Origin: Streptomyces sp. NRRL F-6492
GTDB taxonomy: Bacteria > Actinomycetota > Actinomycetes > Streptomycetales > Streptomycetaceae
Reading direction: 5' to 3'
Assembly (NCBI RefSeq): GCF_001280125.1
Contig: NZ_LGEG01000182.1
Span: 1-64,000 of the forward strand
DNA length: 64,000 nucleotides
Positions 35,022 to 44,430 of this stretch are shown piece after piece. Position 1 is the first letter of the stretch; each line of letters starts with the position of its first letter. A program made the translations under genes and the position numbers. The notes beneath the pieces were generated by a model. It ran no database searches and had not been told where the DNA came from. It saw only the letters and a list, made by a program, of their open reading frames with translations.

Positions 35022-35129
35022 CGGTGGCTCCTGACGTTTCGTCCTCTTATAAGCCAATGTGGCACTTCTTCCCCGTGATCGCACGCCTCATGCGGGCACA
35101 GCTGCGGCCATGATGTGACCCATGCGCTC

Positions 35130-35146
35130 TTGCAAGCCCTTCGCAG
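35130..35146 (+). promoter_or_regulatory. Nur-box-like site (TTGCAA-N5-TCGCAG)
   Basis: The published Streptomyces Nur (nickel uptake regulator) consensus is tTGCaa-N5-ttGCAA. Here the left half matches fully and the right half at 4 of 6 bases, including GCA. It lies 19 bp before the CbiM GTG. Confidence 0.5.
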
Positions 35147-35165
35147 GAGCGCCCATCATTCCGAC

Positions 35166-36206
35166 GTGCATGTACCTGACGGATTCATCAACGCCCCCGT
35201 ATCGGCCGTCGCCGGTGTCGTCGCCGCCGGCGCCGTCGCCGTCAGCCTGCGCGGAGCCCGCCGCGAGCTGGATGAGAGGACCGCGCCGCTCGCCGGCCTC
35301 GTCGCGGCCTTCGTCTTCGCCGTCCAGATGCTGAACTTCCCGGTCGCCGCCGGGACCAGCGGACACCTCCTCGGCGGCGCGCTCGCCGCGATACTCGTCG
35401 GCCCCTGGACCGGCGTCCTGTGCATAGCGGTCGTCCTGCTCATGCAGGGCGTCCTCTTCGCGGACGGCGGCCTCACCGCGCTCGGCGTGAACATCGACGT
35501 CATGGGCGTCGTCACCGTCGTCGTGGCCTACGCGCTCTTCCGGGGCCTCGTCCTGGTCCTGCCGCGCACCCGCCGCTCGGTGACCGCGGCCTCCTTCGTC
35601 GCCGCGCTCGTCTCCGTACCGGCCGCGGCCGCCGCCTTCACGCTGGTCTACGCGGTCGGCGGCACCACCGACGTCCCCCTCGGCAAGGTCCTCACCGCGA
35701 TGGTCGGCGTGCACGTCCTCATCGGCATCGGCGAGGCCGTCATCACCATGCTGACCGTCGGCGCGGTCCTCGCCGTCCGCCCCGACCTGGTGTACGGCGC
35801 GCGCGGCCTGACCGCCCCGCTCAAGCTCCGGGTGGACGGCGAGCTGGTCGACGCCGCGCCCGCCGCCCCGGCCGCTCCCGCCCAGGGCTCTCCCAGGAAG
35901 CTGTGGACCGCCGGCGTCGTCACCGCCCTCGTCCTCGCCGGCTTCGTCTCCTTCTACGCCTCCGCCAGCCCCGACGGCCTGGAGAAGGTCGCCGCCGACC
36001 AGGGCATCGACGCCAAGGCCGACGCGTACGAGCACGCCACCGCGGACTCCCCGCTCGCCGACTACGGCGTCAAGGACGTCGGCGACGCGCGCCTCTCCGG
36101 CGGCCTGGCCGGCGTCATCGGCGTGGGCACGACCCTGGCCGTCGGCACCGGCGTCTTCCTGGTCGTCCGCCGCCGCCGCCGCGACGCCGTACCGGAAAGC
36201 GTCTGA
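35166..36206 (+). CDS. cbiM: ECF-type Ni/Co transporter substrate-binding protein (CbiM/NikM) with fused PDGLE domain
   Basis: 346 residues. The N-terminus after the GTG start is MHVPDGF, whose Met1-His2 form the metal-binding site in CbiM/NikM proteins; this fixes the start although the ribosome-binding site is weak. Six or so spans follow, then a linker and a C-terminal membrane domain with SPDGLEKVA (PDGLE/NikN-like). The fusion replaces a separate CbiN or NikN. The gene overlaps nothing and lies 1 nt before cbiQ. Nickel or cobalt cannot be separated by sequence alone. Confidence 0.9.
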   Translation: MHVPDGFINAPVSAVAGVVAAGAVAVSLRGARRELDERTAPLAGLVAAFVFAVQMLNFPVAAGTSGHLLGGALAAILVGPWTGVLCIAVVLLMQGVLFADGGLTALGVNIDVMGVVTVVVAYALFRGLVLVLPRTRRSVTAASFVAALVSVPAAAAAFTLVYAVGGTTDVPLGKVLTAMVGVHVLIGIGEAVITMLTVGAVLAVRPDLVYGARGLTAPLKLRVDGELVDAAPAAPAAPAQGSPRKLWTAGVVTALVLAGFVSFYASASPDGLEKVAADQGIDAKADAYEHATADSPLADYGVKDVGDARLSGGLAGVIGVGTTLAVGTGVFLVVRRRRRDAVPESV

Positions 36207-36207
36207 C

Positions 36208-36965
36208 GTGGGCGCGGGACACGCCCACAAGCTCTACCGGCACGGACACTCGCCGGTCCACGGGCTGCCCGCGCACACCAAGCTCGTCGCCGTCCTCGGC
36301 TTCGTCCTGGTCGTCGTCTCGACGCCCCGCGAGGCCGTCTGGGCCTTCGCCCTCCACGCCGCGCTCCTCGCGGCCGTGGCGGCGAAGGCCCGGATCCCGG
36401 CCGGCTTCCTGCTCAGGCGGCTGCTCGTCGAGGTGCCGTTCGTCGCGTTCGCGCTGCTCATGCCGTTCGTCGTGCCCGGCGAGCGGACCGAGGTGCTCGG
36501 GATCTCCCTGAGCGTCCCCGGCCTGTGGGGCGCCTGGAACGTCCTCGCCAAGGGCACCCTCGGCGTCGCCGCCTCCGTGCTCCTCGCCGCCACGACCGAG
36601 CTGCGCTCCCTGCTCCTCGGCCTCCAGCGGCTGAGGCTGCCGCCGCTGCTCGTCCAGATCGCCTCCTTCATGATCCGGTACGGCGACGTCATCACCGACG
36701 AGATGCGCCGCATGTCCGTCGCCCGCCGCTCGCGCGGCTTCGAGGCGCGGGGCGTGCGCCACTGGGGCGTCCTCGCCAAATCCGCGGGCGCGCTCTTCAT
36801 CCGCTCGTACGAGCGCGGGGAACGGGTCCACCTGGCCATGGTCAGCCGTGGCTACACCGGCACCATCCCCGTGCTCGACGAGGTGGCCGCCACCCGCGCC
36901 CAGTGGGCGTACGCCGCGGCGCTGCCCCTCACCGCCCTCCTGATCTGCCTCCTGGGACGGACCCT

Positions 36966-36969
<4 letters not shown>
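36208..36969 (+). CDS. cbiQ: ECF transporter transmembrane component CbiQ/EcfT
   Basis: 253 residues with about five to six membrane spans. The two coupling-helix signatures are ARRSRGF and MVSRGYTG (A-R-G motifs that dock the ATPase). GTG start 1 nt after cbiM stop; GTGA overlap with cbiO. The His-rich N-terminus (GHAHKLYRHGHS) is usual in metal-specific CbiQ. Confidence 0.92.
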
Positions 36970-37712
<743 letters not shown>

Positions 37713-37811
37713 GGGCCCGCCCCCGACGGCCCGAGGGCCCCGGAATCGGCCCTCCGCCCGCCGCGTTGCACCATGGGGGGTCGGAGCACAGGAGAGACGA
37801 GGAGCGGGAAC

Positions 37812-38978
37812 GTGGACGTCCGGGGCACGGTGGCGGCGGGCTGGGAGCCCGTCGGGGACGCGTTCCTGCGCGCCTTCGGGCAGCGCGGCGAGCGCGGGGC
37901 GGCCGTCGCCGTCCACCGGGACGGCGTGAAGGTCGTCGACCTGTGGGCGGGCACCAGGGACGTCGACGGGGCGGAGCCCTGGACCGAGGACACCGCCCAG
38001 GTCGTCCGCTCGGCCACCAAGGGCGTCGCCGCCGCCGTCCCCCTGCTCCTGCACCAGCGCGGCCTGCTCGACCTGGACGCCCCCGTCGCCACGTACTGGC
38101 CCGAGTTCAAGGCGGCCGGCAAGGACCGCGCGACCGTGCGGGACCTCCTCGCGCACCGGGCCGGCGTCCCCGTCCTCGACCGGCCGCTCACCCTCGCCGA
38201 GGCCGCCGACCTGCCGACGGCGACCGCCGCCGTGGCCGCCCAGGCCCCCGTCTGGGAGCCCGGCACCGCCCACGGCTACCACGCCCACACCTTCGGCTGG
38301 CTGCTCTCCGGCCTGGTCCACCGGGTCACCGGCCGGACGATCGGCCGCTGGGTGGCCGAGGAGATCGCCGGCCCGCTCGGCCTCGACCTGTGGATCGGGC
38401 TGCCGGACGCGGAGGCCCACCGGGTCGGCCGCATCGGCCCCGTCGAGGAGGTCGAACCGGCCGGGAGCGGCGCGCTCAGGCTCCGCCCCAAGCGCGCGGT
38501 CACCGAGGCGTACCGGGACCCGGACTCCCTCACCCGCCGCGCCTTCGGCGTCATCGACCCCCGGCCCGACGAGAACGACCCCGTCTACCGGGCCGCCGAA
38601 CTCCCCGGCTCGGCCGGCGTCGCCACCGCCCGCGCCCTCTCCCGCTTCTACGCCGCCACCCTCGGCCCGGTCGACGGCGCCGAGCGCCTCTTCGCCCCGG
38701 CGACGCTCGCCCTCGCCCGTACCGAGGAGTCCGCGGGCACGGACCGCGTCCTGCTCGTCGGCACCCGCTTCGGCCTCGGGCACATGCTGCACGGCCCGGC
38801 CTCGCCGCTCCTCGGCCCGTCGTCCTTCGGCCACCCGGGCCGGGGCGGCTCCCTGGGCTTCGCGGACCCCGACTCCGGGATCGCCTTCGGGTACGTCACC
38901 AACGGCATGCGGAAGACGGTCACGGCGGACCCGCGCGCCCAGGCGCTCGTACGGGCGGTCCGCGCGGTGACGGCCTGA
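37812..38978 (+). CDS. Beta-lactamase-family serine hydrolase (EstB-like)
   Basis: 388 residues of the class C/EstB clade. Catalytic SxxK is S67ATK70, preceded by VVR; the Tyr motif is GYHAHTFG (Y in place of YxN). FGHPGRGGSLGFADP replaces the KTG motif (HxG). Such enzymes are usually esterases or D-peptidases and not resistance lactamases. No signal peptide, so cytoplasmic. GTG at 37812 has GGAG about 8 nt upstream. Confidence 0.88.
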   Translation: MDVRGTVAAGWEPVGDAFLRAFGQRGERGAAVAVHRDGVKVVDLWAGTRDVDGAEPWTEDTAQVVRSATKGVAAAVPLLLHQRGLLDLDAPVATYWPEFKAAGKDRATVRDLLAHRAGVPVLDRPLTLAEAADLPTATAAVAAQAPVWEPGTAHGYHAHTFGWLLSGLVHRVTGRTIGRWVAEEIAGPLGLDLWIGLPDAEAHRVGRIGPVEEVEPAGSGALRLRPKRAVTEAYRDPDSLTRRAFGVIDPRPDENDPVYRAAELPGSAGVATARALSRFYAATLGPVDGAERLFAPATLALARTEESAGTDRVLLVGTRFGLGHMLHGPASPLLGPSSFGHPGRGGSLGFADPDSGIAFGYVTNGMRKTVTADPRAQALVRAVRAVTA

Positions 38979-39019
38979 CGGGCTGACGGGCTGGCGCCTG
39001 ACGGGCCGGTCGTCGCGGA

Positions 39020-39637
39020 TCAGGCCGCCGACGGCGTCAGCGCGAGCACCACCCCGAGGCCGACGAGCACGGTGCCGATGGCCTTGTTGAGCACGGTCTG
39101 CCGCCGCAGCAGCCGGTCCCGCAGCGCCTGCTGGGAGAAGAGCAGCGCGGCGAGCGCGAACCACACCAGGTGCGCGAACGACATGAACAGGCCGTAGCCG
39201 ATCTGCTGGGGGACGGGGGTGTCGGCGCTGACGACCTGGGTGTAGGTGCTCAGGACGAACAGCATCGTCTTCGGGTTGAGCGCGTTCGTCAGGAAGCCGG
39301 TGCGCAGGGCGCCCGCCTTCGACAGGCCCTCGCCGTCCGACAGGTCGACGTCCACCCGGGCCTTGGTGACGAAGGTCCGGTAGCCGATGTACACCAGGTA
39401 CGCGGCGCCGACCAGCTTCATCGCCGTGAAGAGGGCCGGGCTCCGGGACACCAGGAGCCCGACGCCCAGCATGGTGTACGTGACGTGGACGAGGACGCCG
39501 AGCGCGATGCCGACGGCGGCGAGGACCCCGGCGGTCCGCCCGTACAGATAGCTGTTGCGGACGGTCATCGCGAAGTCCGCGCCGGGGCTGATGACGGCCA
39601 GGACGGTGATGACCGCCACGGCGATGAGCTGACCCAT
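39020..39637 (-). CDS. LysE/RhtB family amino-acid exporter
   Basis: 205 residues, six membrane spans. ISPGADFAMTVRNS near the N-terminus is the LysE-family signature; FLTNALNPKTMLFVLS is the second conserved segment. Exports amino acids such as homoserine, threonine or lysine. ATG at 39637 is chosen because the first span starts directly after it. Convergent with the serine hydrolase. Confidence 0.9.
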   Translation of the reverse strand: MGQLIAVAVITVLAVISPGADFAMTVRNSYLYGRTAGVLAAVGIALGVLVHVTYTMLGVGLLVSRSPALFTAMKLVGAAYLVYIGYRTFVTKARVDVDLSDGEGLSKAGALRTGFLTNALNPKTMLFVLSTYTQVVSADTPVPQQIGYGLFMSFAHLVWFALAALLFSQQALRDRLLRRQTVLNKAIGTVLVGLGVVLALTPSAA

Positions 39638-39813
39638 GTTCCCGTCGTTCCCGTCTTCTCGTGCGGGCCGGGACGGGATGCGGATCCGCGCCGGGCGCCA
39701 GGGCTTGCGACAGTAGGTGATCACCGGCGCGCCGCGCGAGGCGTTTTCCCGCCACGCGCCCGCGCCGCCGGGGGGCCTGGTGCGGACGGCGGCCCCGGTG
39801 CTGTGATCACCCC

Positions 39814-39888
39814 ATGGAGCACACGGAGCACACGGAGCACACGGAGCACACGGAGCACACGGAGCACACGGAGCACACGGAGCACACG
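39814..39888. repeat. 9-bp tandem repeat (ACGGAGCAC), eight copies
   Basis: ATGGAGCACACGGAGCACAC begins a near-perfect 9-bp array that then decays (ACGGAACGC, GCGGAGCAC). It would encode (Glu-His-Thr)n if translated. Confidence 0.9.
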
Positions 39889-40701
39889 GAACGCACGGAA
39901 CGCGCGGAGCACGTGGAACGCGTGGATCTCGGGGAACGGCTCGACGGGTACGGGGTACTGATCACGGGCGCGGCGCGCGGCATCGGCGCGGCGACCGCGC
40001 GGCGCCTCGCGGCGGAGGGCGCGCGGGTCCTCGTCACGGACGTGGACGAGGAGGAGGCGCGGGCGACGGCGGCCGGGCTGCCGGGGGCGGAGTCCGTACG
40101 CTGCGACGTGTCCGACCAGGGTTCGGTAGACGCGGCCGTGGCGTACGCGGTGGAGGCCTTCGGCGGTCTCGACGTCCTCGTGAACAACGCGCTCGGGCCC
40201 GTGGCGCCCGACCGGGACCGCTTCGAGGACGAGCCGGACGAGGTCTGGGCCGTCCAGCACGACGTCACGTTCATGGGGGCGGTGCGCTGCTCGCGGGCGG
40301 CGCTGCCGCACCTGGCGGCGGGCGGGCGCGGGGCGATCGTCACCATCGGGTCGGTCAACGCGGAGGCGGACTTCGGCAACCACGCGTACAGCGCGGCCAA
40401 GGCCGGGCTCGCCTCCTTCACCCGCACCCTGGCGGGGGACGCGGCGGCGCGCGGGGTCCGGGTCAACCAGATCAACCCGGGGACGATCGCGACCAGGGCG
40501 TGGGCGGGCAGGGAGGAGGGGCTCGCCGCCCTGGCCGAGCGGGTCTATCCGCTGGGCCGCGTCGGCACCCCCGAGGACATCGCCGCCGCCGTCGCCTTCC
40601 TCGCCTCCCGGGACGCCTCCTGGGTCACCGGCACGGTCCTGCGCGTCGACGGCGGGCTCCTCGCGGTGAACAGGCACTTCGCGGAGGTGCTGGGCGACTG
40701 A
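39814..40701 (+). CDS. Short-chain dehydrogenase/reductase with repeat-encoded N-terminus
   Basis: SDR with cofactor loop TGAARGIG, NNAL, Ser in TIGSVN and catalytic YSAAK; C-terminal WVTGTVLRVDGG is typical of classical SDRs. The open frame starts at ATG 39814 and encodes eight EHT repeats from a 9-bp DNA array. That ATG lacks a ribosome-binding site, while each repeat contains GGAG. GTG 39913 or 39922, just after the array and behind GGAG-containing sequence, may be the real start and gives about 260 residues, the usual SDR size. Confidence 0.85.
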   Translation: MEHTEHTEHTEHTEHTEHTEHTEHTERTERAEHVERVDLGERLDGYGVLITGAARGIGAATARRLAAEGARVLVTDVDEEEARATAAGLPGAESVRCDVSDQGSVDAAVAYAVEAFGGLDVLVNNALGPVAPDRDRFEDEPDEVWAVQHDVTFMGAVRCSRAALPHLAAGGRGAIVTIGSVNAEADFGNHAYSAAKAGLASFTRTLAGDAAARGVRVNQINPGTIATRAWAGREEGLAALAERVYPLGRVGTPEDIAAAVAFLASRDASWVTGTVLRVDGGLLAVNRHFAEVLGD

Positions 40702-40825
40702 GCGGGAGCGGCGCACGGCCGCCGAGTGGGCCGCCGGTCGCGGGGTACACGGGCCGCGTGTGAGAACGCTCCCGCCGAGCAGACGCGGAGGAGGGGAGTC
40801 GGGCAACGGAGGAAGTGAGGATGCG

Positions 40826-41245
40826 ATGAGCACGATCCAACGGCCGGTCCACGGCAGTGCCGCCGACGCGTCGGTGGGCGACCTCGTCTCGCGGGCGTCG
40901 CAGCAGATCTCGGACCTGGTCCGCGACGAGATGCGGCTGGCGCGGGCGGAGATGACCCAGAAGGGCAAGCGGTACGGCGTGGGCGGCGGCCTGTTCGGCG
41001 GCGCCGGCCTGGTCGGCGTCCTGGCCGCGCAGGCCCTCGTGGTGGCCGTGATCGCGGCCCTCGCCCTGGTCCTCCCGGTCTGGGCCTCGGCCCTGATCGT
41101 CACCGTCCTGCTGGCGGCGGGCGCGGCGGGCATGGCCCTGGCCGGGAAGAAGCAGATCGACGAGGCGGGCGCGCCGGCCCCCGAGCAGACCATCGACAAC
41201 GTCAGGGCCGACATGGCCGAGATCAAGGAGAGGGCCCACCGATGA
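40826..41245 (+). CDS. Actinobacterial holin-X family membrane protein
   Basis: 139 residues. The amphipathic N-terminal helix SRASQQISDLVRDEMRLARAE and two spans (about 50-75 and 80-100) match the phage-holin-superfamily-6-like proteins common on actinobacterial chromosomes. Despite the name, it is not evidence of a prophage. ATG has GTGAGGA upstream. The DUF3618 gene overlaps its stop, so the two are co-expressed. Confidence 0.85.
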   Translation: MSTIQRPVHGSAADASVGDLVSRASQQISDLVRDEMRLARAEMTQKGKRYGVGGGLFGGAGLVGVLAAQALVVAVIAALALVLPVWASALIVTVLLAAGAAGMALAGKKQIDEAGAPAPEQTIDNVRADMAEIKERAHR

Positions 41246-41673
41246 ACCACCAGCCGCAGCGCGACAAGACCGCGAACGACCTCGGCGAGCTGCGCGAGCA
41301 GGCCGAGCACACCCGCGACGAACTCGGCCGCACGGTCGAGGCGTTGGCGGCCAAGGCGGACGTCAAGGCGCAGGCCAAGGAGAAGGCGGCGGAGCTGCGG
41401 GAGCAGGCGGCCGGCCTCCAGGAGAAGGCCGCCGAGAAGACGGCGGTCGCCACCGGCCTGGTCAAGGAGAAGGCGGCGCAGTCGGCCGTCCTGGTCAAGG
41501 AGAAGGCGGCGCAGGCCGCCGGCCTGGTGCAGGAGAAGACCCCCGACCCGGTCCTGGAGAGGGCCGAGGTGGTCGCGGACAAGGCGAAGGCCAACCGCAC
41601 CCCGCTGCTCGCCGCGGCCGCCGCCCTGGCCGCCTTCCTGCTGCTGCGCCGGGTCCGCCGCGGCCGCCGCTGA
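41242..41673 (+). CDS. DUF3618 domain protein
   Basis: 143 residues. The N-terminus has the DUF3618 signature LREQAEHTRDELGRTVEALA; the middle is a Lys/Glu/Ala coiled-coil with repeated VKEKAAQ units; the C-terminus has one span and a basic tail (LLLRRVRRGRR). ATG overlaps the holin-X stop (ATGA). The pair is common in actinobacteria; its function is unknown, possibly envelope-linked. Confidence 0.85.
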   Translation: MNHQPQRDKTANDLGELREQAEHTRDELGRTVEALAAKADVKAQAKEKAAELREQAAGLQEKAAEKTAVATGLVKEKAAQSAVLVKEKAAQAAGLVQEKTPDPVLERAEVVADKAKANRTPLLAAAAALAAFLLLRRVRRGRR

Positions 41674-41742
41674 GGACACCGCGGGGTCCGGACGTCGCCG
41701 CCCCGGGGGTATACCTCCCGGGGCGCGGGGCACACGGAGTCC

Positions 41743-42207
41743 ATGCACGGACACCATGCGCGCCCCAGCAGCAGCACTCTGTTCGGCTCGACCCCCGCCC
41801 CGGCGTCCGACCGGGCGACGGGCAGGCACTCGCGACCGGGCAGGATCGCCACCCGTCTCCGCCGCCGGATCATGGTCTACGGGGCGGTCGAGTTCCTGTC
41901 CACGCACATCCCGGACGCCCCGGGCCCGGGCGAGGAGTGCCTGCTCCTGGTCCACGACCGCCAGGTCGTCGGCGAGGTCCACTACCGCACGTGCGCCCCG
42001 TGCGCCCGGGGCGTCATCACCGACGTCACCCTCGACGAGCGCTTCCACGGCAGCGGCCTGGGCACCCGGGCCCTCTCCCACCTGCGCGCCCGCCACCCGG
42101 GAACCGCCTGGCGCAGCACCCTGACCCTCCGCGCCACCCGCGACCTCCTGCGCCGGATGCGCATCCCGACGACGGACTCGGGACCGCTCTGCGCCCACGC
42201 GGGGTGA
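41743..42207 (+). CDS. GNAT-like hypothetical protein
   Basis: 154 residues. The C-terminal two-thirds resembles a minimal acetyltransferase: VVGEVHYRTC, VITDVTLDERFHGSGLGTRAL with an acetyl-CoA-type GSGLG loop. The first 45 residues are basic and low complexity; ATG 41872 (MVYGAVEF) is a possible later start. Two Cys (CAPC) lie in the middle. No close functional assignment. Confidence 0.65.
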   Translation: MHGHHARPSSSTLFGSTPAPASDRATGRHSRPGRIATRLRRRIMVYGAVEFLSTHIPDAPGPGEECLLLVHDRQVVGEVHYRTCAPCARGVITDVTLDERFHGSGLGTRALSHLRARHPGTAWRSTLTLRATRDLLRRMRIPTTDSGPLCAHAG

Positions 42208-42219
42208 CGGCCGGCGCCG

Positions 42220-42909
42220 TCACCCGGGGACGAGCCGCCCGGTGAACCCCGCGTCCCGGAGCCGCTCGTAGGCCGCGACCACGTCCTCGGGGACCTCCTG
42301 CTCGATCATGAACCCCCGGGCCGGATAGACGATCAACCGCTGTACGGCCCCCACGAGCATGTCGAGGACGAGCCGGGCGTCCCCGAGGGACGCGACGTAC
42401 GCGCCGAGCGCCAGGGGAGCGGACGCGCTGACGACCTCCACCTCCGGCCAGAGCCGCCGGGCGGTGGCGTACGCCCGCCGCTCCTCGTACGGCTTGCTGA
42501 CGAGCAGCACGGACGACACGTCCACGCCCCGCTCCGCGAGCAGCTCCCGGGAGAACCGGACGTTCTCCCCGGTGTTCCGCGCCCGCGTCTCCACGAGCAC
42601 GACCTCCTCGGGCACCCCGCTCCCCACCGCCCGCTCCCGGTAGTGCACGGCCTCACCGCGCGGCATCCGGTCCCGGGTGGTCGGACTGGTGGCCCCGGTG
42701 AACACGATCAACGGCGCCATGCCCCGCCGGTACAGCTCCACCGTCACGTCGGCCACCCCGAGATCGTGACTCCCGAGCCCGACGGCGACGGAGCAGGGGC
42801 GGGGCTCGTGGCCCATCCGCTGGAAGTCCCAGAGGAGTCGGGCGTCGGCCATGACCACGCTGTCGTCCTCCGGCGCTTCGGAATCGTCGTCGTACTCGGC
42901 CCGTGCCAT
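42220..42909 (-). CDS. YdcF family (DUF218) protein
   Basis: 229 residues. DUF218/YdcF fold: VAVGLGSHDLGVADV, FTGAT, the conserved EA...Y region (GEAVHYRERAV), VETRARNTGENVRFS and SKPYEERRAYATAR. These Rossmann-like proteins bind SAM in E. coli YdcF; the function is unknown. ATG 42909 has GGAAGG 8 nt upstream. Confidence 0.85.
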   Translation of the reverse strand: MARAEYDDDSEAPEDDSVVMADARLLWDFQRMGHEPRPCSVAVGLGSHDLGVADVTVELYRRGMAPLIVFTGATSPTTRDRMPRGEAVHYRERAVGSGVPEEVVLVETRARNTGENVRFSRELLAERGVDVSSVLLVSKPYEERRAYATARRLWPEVEVVSASAPLALGAYVASLGDARLVLDMLVGAVQRLIVYPARGFMIEQEVPEDVVAAYERLRDAGFTGRLVPG

Positions 42910-43024
42910 GCGCTCAGCCTTCCATGGGCAGGCCGGCAAACACGCCCGGAGCGGTCGCCGTGCGGGCCGGAACCCCGTCCACGCCCCACGAGAGAACAGG
43001 CGCGCAGACGGGGCGGTTCACACG

Positions 43025-44200
43025 TCAGCCCGTCGCGGGGACGGGCCGGTCCGGGGCGTCCAGCCACGGAGTCTCGTCCGTCGCCGTCACGGTCAGCCCG
43101 AACCGTTCGGGGCCGGGGCGGTCGTGCGACGTCCACCACGCGTACGCGGCCTCCGTCTCGTCCCAGAGGCGCCGTGGCCCGTGCTGCCAGACCGCGAACC
43201 GGTCGTCCGACCCCCCGTCCCAGTCCACGGCCGCCCACGACGTCGCGTCGGTCGTCGCGACCCAGAGCCGGGACGCCACTCCTTCCACGTCGGGGTCGTC
43301 GTGCCACGTCCACCACACGTCACGGAGCAGCAGCCCCATGGCGAACTGCGCGGCGAGGTCGTCGCCCGCCACCCGCCACGGCGGGAGGCCGGTGCTCGAC
43401 TCGGCGGGCCGATGGGCGTCGCTCACCACGTCCCGGAAGATCCGCAGGTCGGTGCGCTGCGCCCGCATGAGCATGAACGCGGAGTGCGGCGAGAAACGAC
43501 CCGACGCGGTGCCGGCGTCGTCCACGGTCATGCGGAGCAGCCCGTAACAGATCCAGGGGCTTTCCCACGGGGTCAGGACGACGCCCCCGGGCCTGACCTG
43601 TGCGAGCCACGGGCGGGGGACGGAGCGCACGGAACACGTGGCCACGAGCCGGTCGTACGGGGCGCTCCCCGCGTGGCCCAGGGCGCCGTCCCCGGCGACC
43701 ACCTCCGCCCTGAGGCCCTCCTTCCACAGTCGGTCCTTGGCCGAGGCGGCCAGCACGGGGTCCACTTCGACGGTCGTCACGTTCTCCGGGCCGACCACGT
43801 GGGACAGGAGTCCCGCGTTCCAGCCCGTGCCGGTGCCGATCTCCAGGACCCTGTGTCCTTCGCCCACGTCTGCCATGCGCAGCATGCGGAACACGATGCC
43901 CGGCGCGCTCGCGGACGACGACGCCCACCGTTCGCCGTCCTCCCCGGGATCCCGGCCGTCGTTGACCTGCGTCACCACGGAGTCGTCGGCGTACACCGCC
44001 CGCAACCACGTCTCCGGGTCACCGGCACGGTCGCACGGCTCCAAGTCGTCACCCAGGTAGATGCGTCCGGGTACGTACGCGGAGCGGGGCACGGCCCGTG
44101 CGGCACGCTCCCACTCGGGCGACAGGAGCCCTTCCCGCTTCAGCGTGCCGAGCAGGGCGCGGAGCGCGGCCCGCTCGGCCGTCGCGAAGTCCTCCGGCAT
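43025..44200 (-). CDS. PIMT-like O-methyltransferase with C-terminal extension, probable RiPP aspartimide-forming enzyme
   Basis: 391 residues. Residues about 70-215 are a protein-L-isoaspartate methyltransferase domain: SAM motif I VLEIGTGTGWNAGLL, VDP, and DRLVATCSV. Typical repair PIMTs are near 220 residues; this one has about 170 extra C-terminal residues rich in Trp/Asp, as in methyltransferases of aspartimide-forming RiPP pathways. ATG 44200 has GGAAAGG 5 nt upstream; GTG 44206 overlaps the peptide stop (GTGA). Either way it is coupled to the 44-residue peptide gene. Methylation of Asp in that peptide is inferred. Confidence 0.8.
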   Translation of the reverse strand: MPEDFATAERAALRALLGTLKREGLLSPEWERAARAVPRSAYVPGRIYLGDDLEPCDRAGDPETWLRAVYADDSVVTQVNDGRDPGEDGERWASSSASAPGIVFRMLRMADVGEGHRVLEIGTGTGWNAGLLSHVVGPENVTTVEVDPVLAASAKDRLWKEGLRAEVVAGDGALGHAGSAPYDRLVATCSVRSVPRPWLAQVRPGGVVLTPWESPWICYGLLRMTVDDAGTASGRFSPHSAFMLMRAQRTDLRIFRDVVSDAHRPAESSTGLPPWRVAGDDLAAQFAMGLLLRDVWWTWHDDPDVEGVASRLWVATTDATSWAAVDWDGGSDDRFAVWQHGPRRLWDETEAAYAWWTSHDRPGPERFGLTVTATDETPWLDAPDRPVPATG

Positions 44201-44202
44201 CG

Positions 44203-44337
44203 TCACCTTTCCTTCTTGTGCTTCGGCGGGTCCTTCGGCTTGGCCGTGTCGGAGGACGGCTTGGACGTCCCCGGGTCCTTACCGCCGGAGTGCTGCCCGG
44301 TACCGCCGCTTCCGCCCTTGCCCGTTCCCCATCCCAT
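44203..44337 (-). CDS. 44-residue putative RiPP precursor peptide
   Basis: Starts at ATG with GAGAGGAAA about 5 nt upstream and ends inside the GTGA start region of the methyltransferase. The N-terminus is Gly-rich (MGWGTGKGGSGGTGQHSGGK); the C-terminus is Lys/Pro-rich with three Asp (D21, D30, D36) in contexts KDP, SDT and KDP. No hydrophobic segment, Cys or signal peptide. Codons are strongly G/C at third position. Size, charge and tight coupling to a PIMT-like enzyme suggest an imiditide-type precursor; otherwise a small unknown protein. Confidence 0.65.
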   Translation of the reverse strand: MGWGTGKGGSGGTGQHSGGKDPGTSKPSSDTAKPKDPPKHKKER

Positions 44338-44430
44338 GCTGCTTTCCTCTCTCGGTCGTGAACCCTCTGTGGTGAAACCCGCCCCGGGCGTCGCTGTCCT
44401 TCCGCGCCCGGGGCGGGGCGTGCCCCGTTC

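Noticed and set aside
35022-35165. Cobalamin riboswitch before cbiM
   Set aside because: The leader is under 150 nt and lacks a recognisable B12-box; a Nur-like site fits better.
37812-38978. Antibiotic-resistance beta-lactamase
   Set aside because: No signal peptide, and the Tyr and HxG motifs match EstB-type esterases/peptidases and not class A or C resistance enzymes.
39814-39900. CRISPR-like array
   Set aside because: The 9-bp units are contiguous and have no spacers; it is a microsatellite.
40826-41245. Holin-like protein as a sign of prophage
   Set aside because: This holin-X family is a common actinobacterial chromosomal gene paired with DUF3618; no phage structural or lysis genes are near.
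43025-44200. Ordinary protein-repair PIMT
   Set aside because: Length is nearly twice that of repair PIMTs and it is translationally coupled to a small peptide gene.
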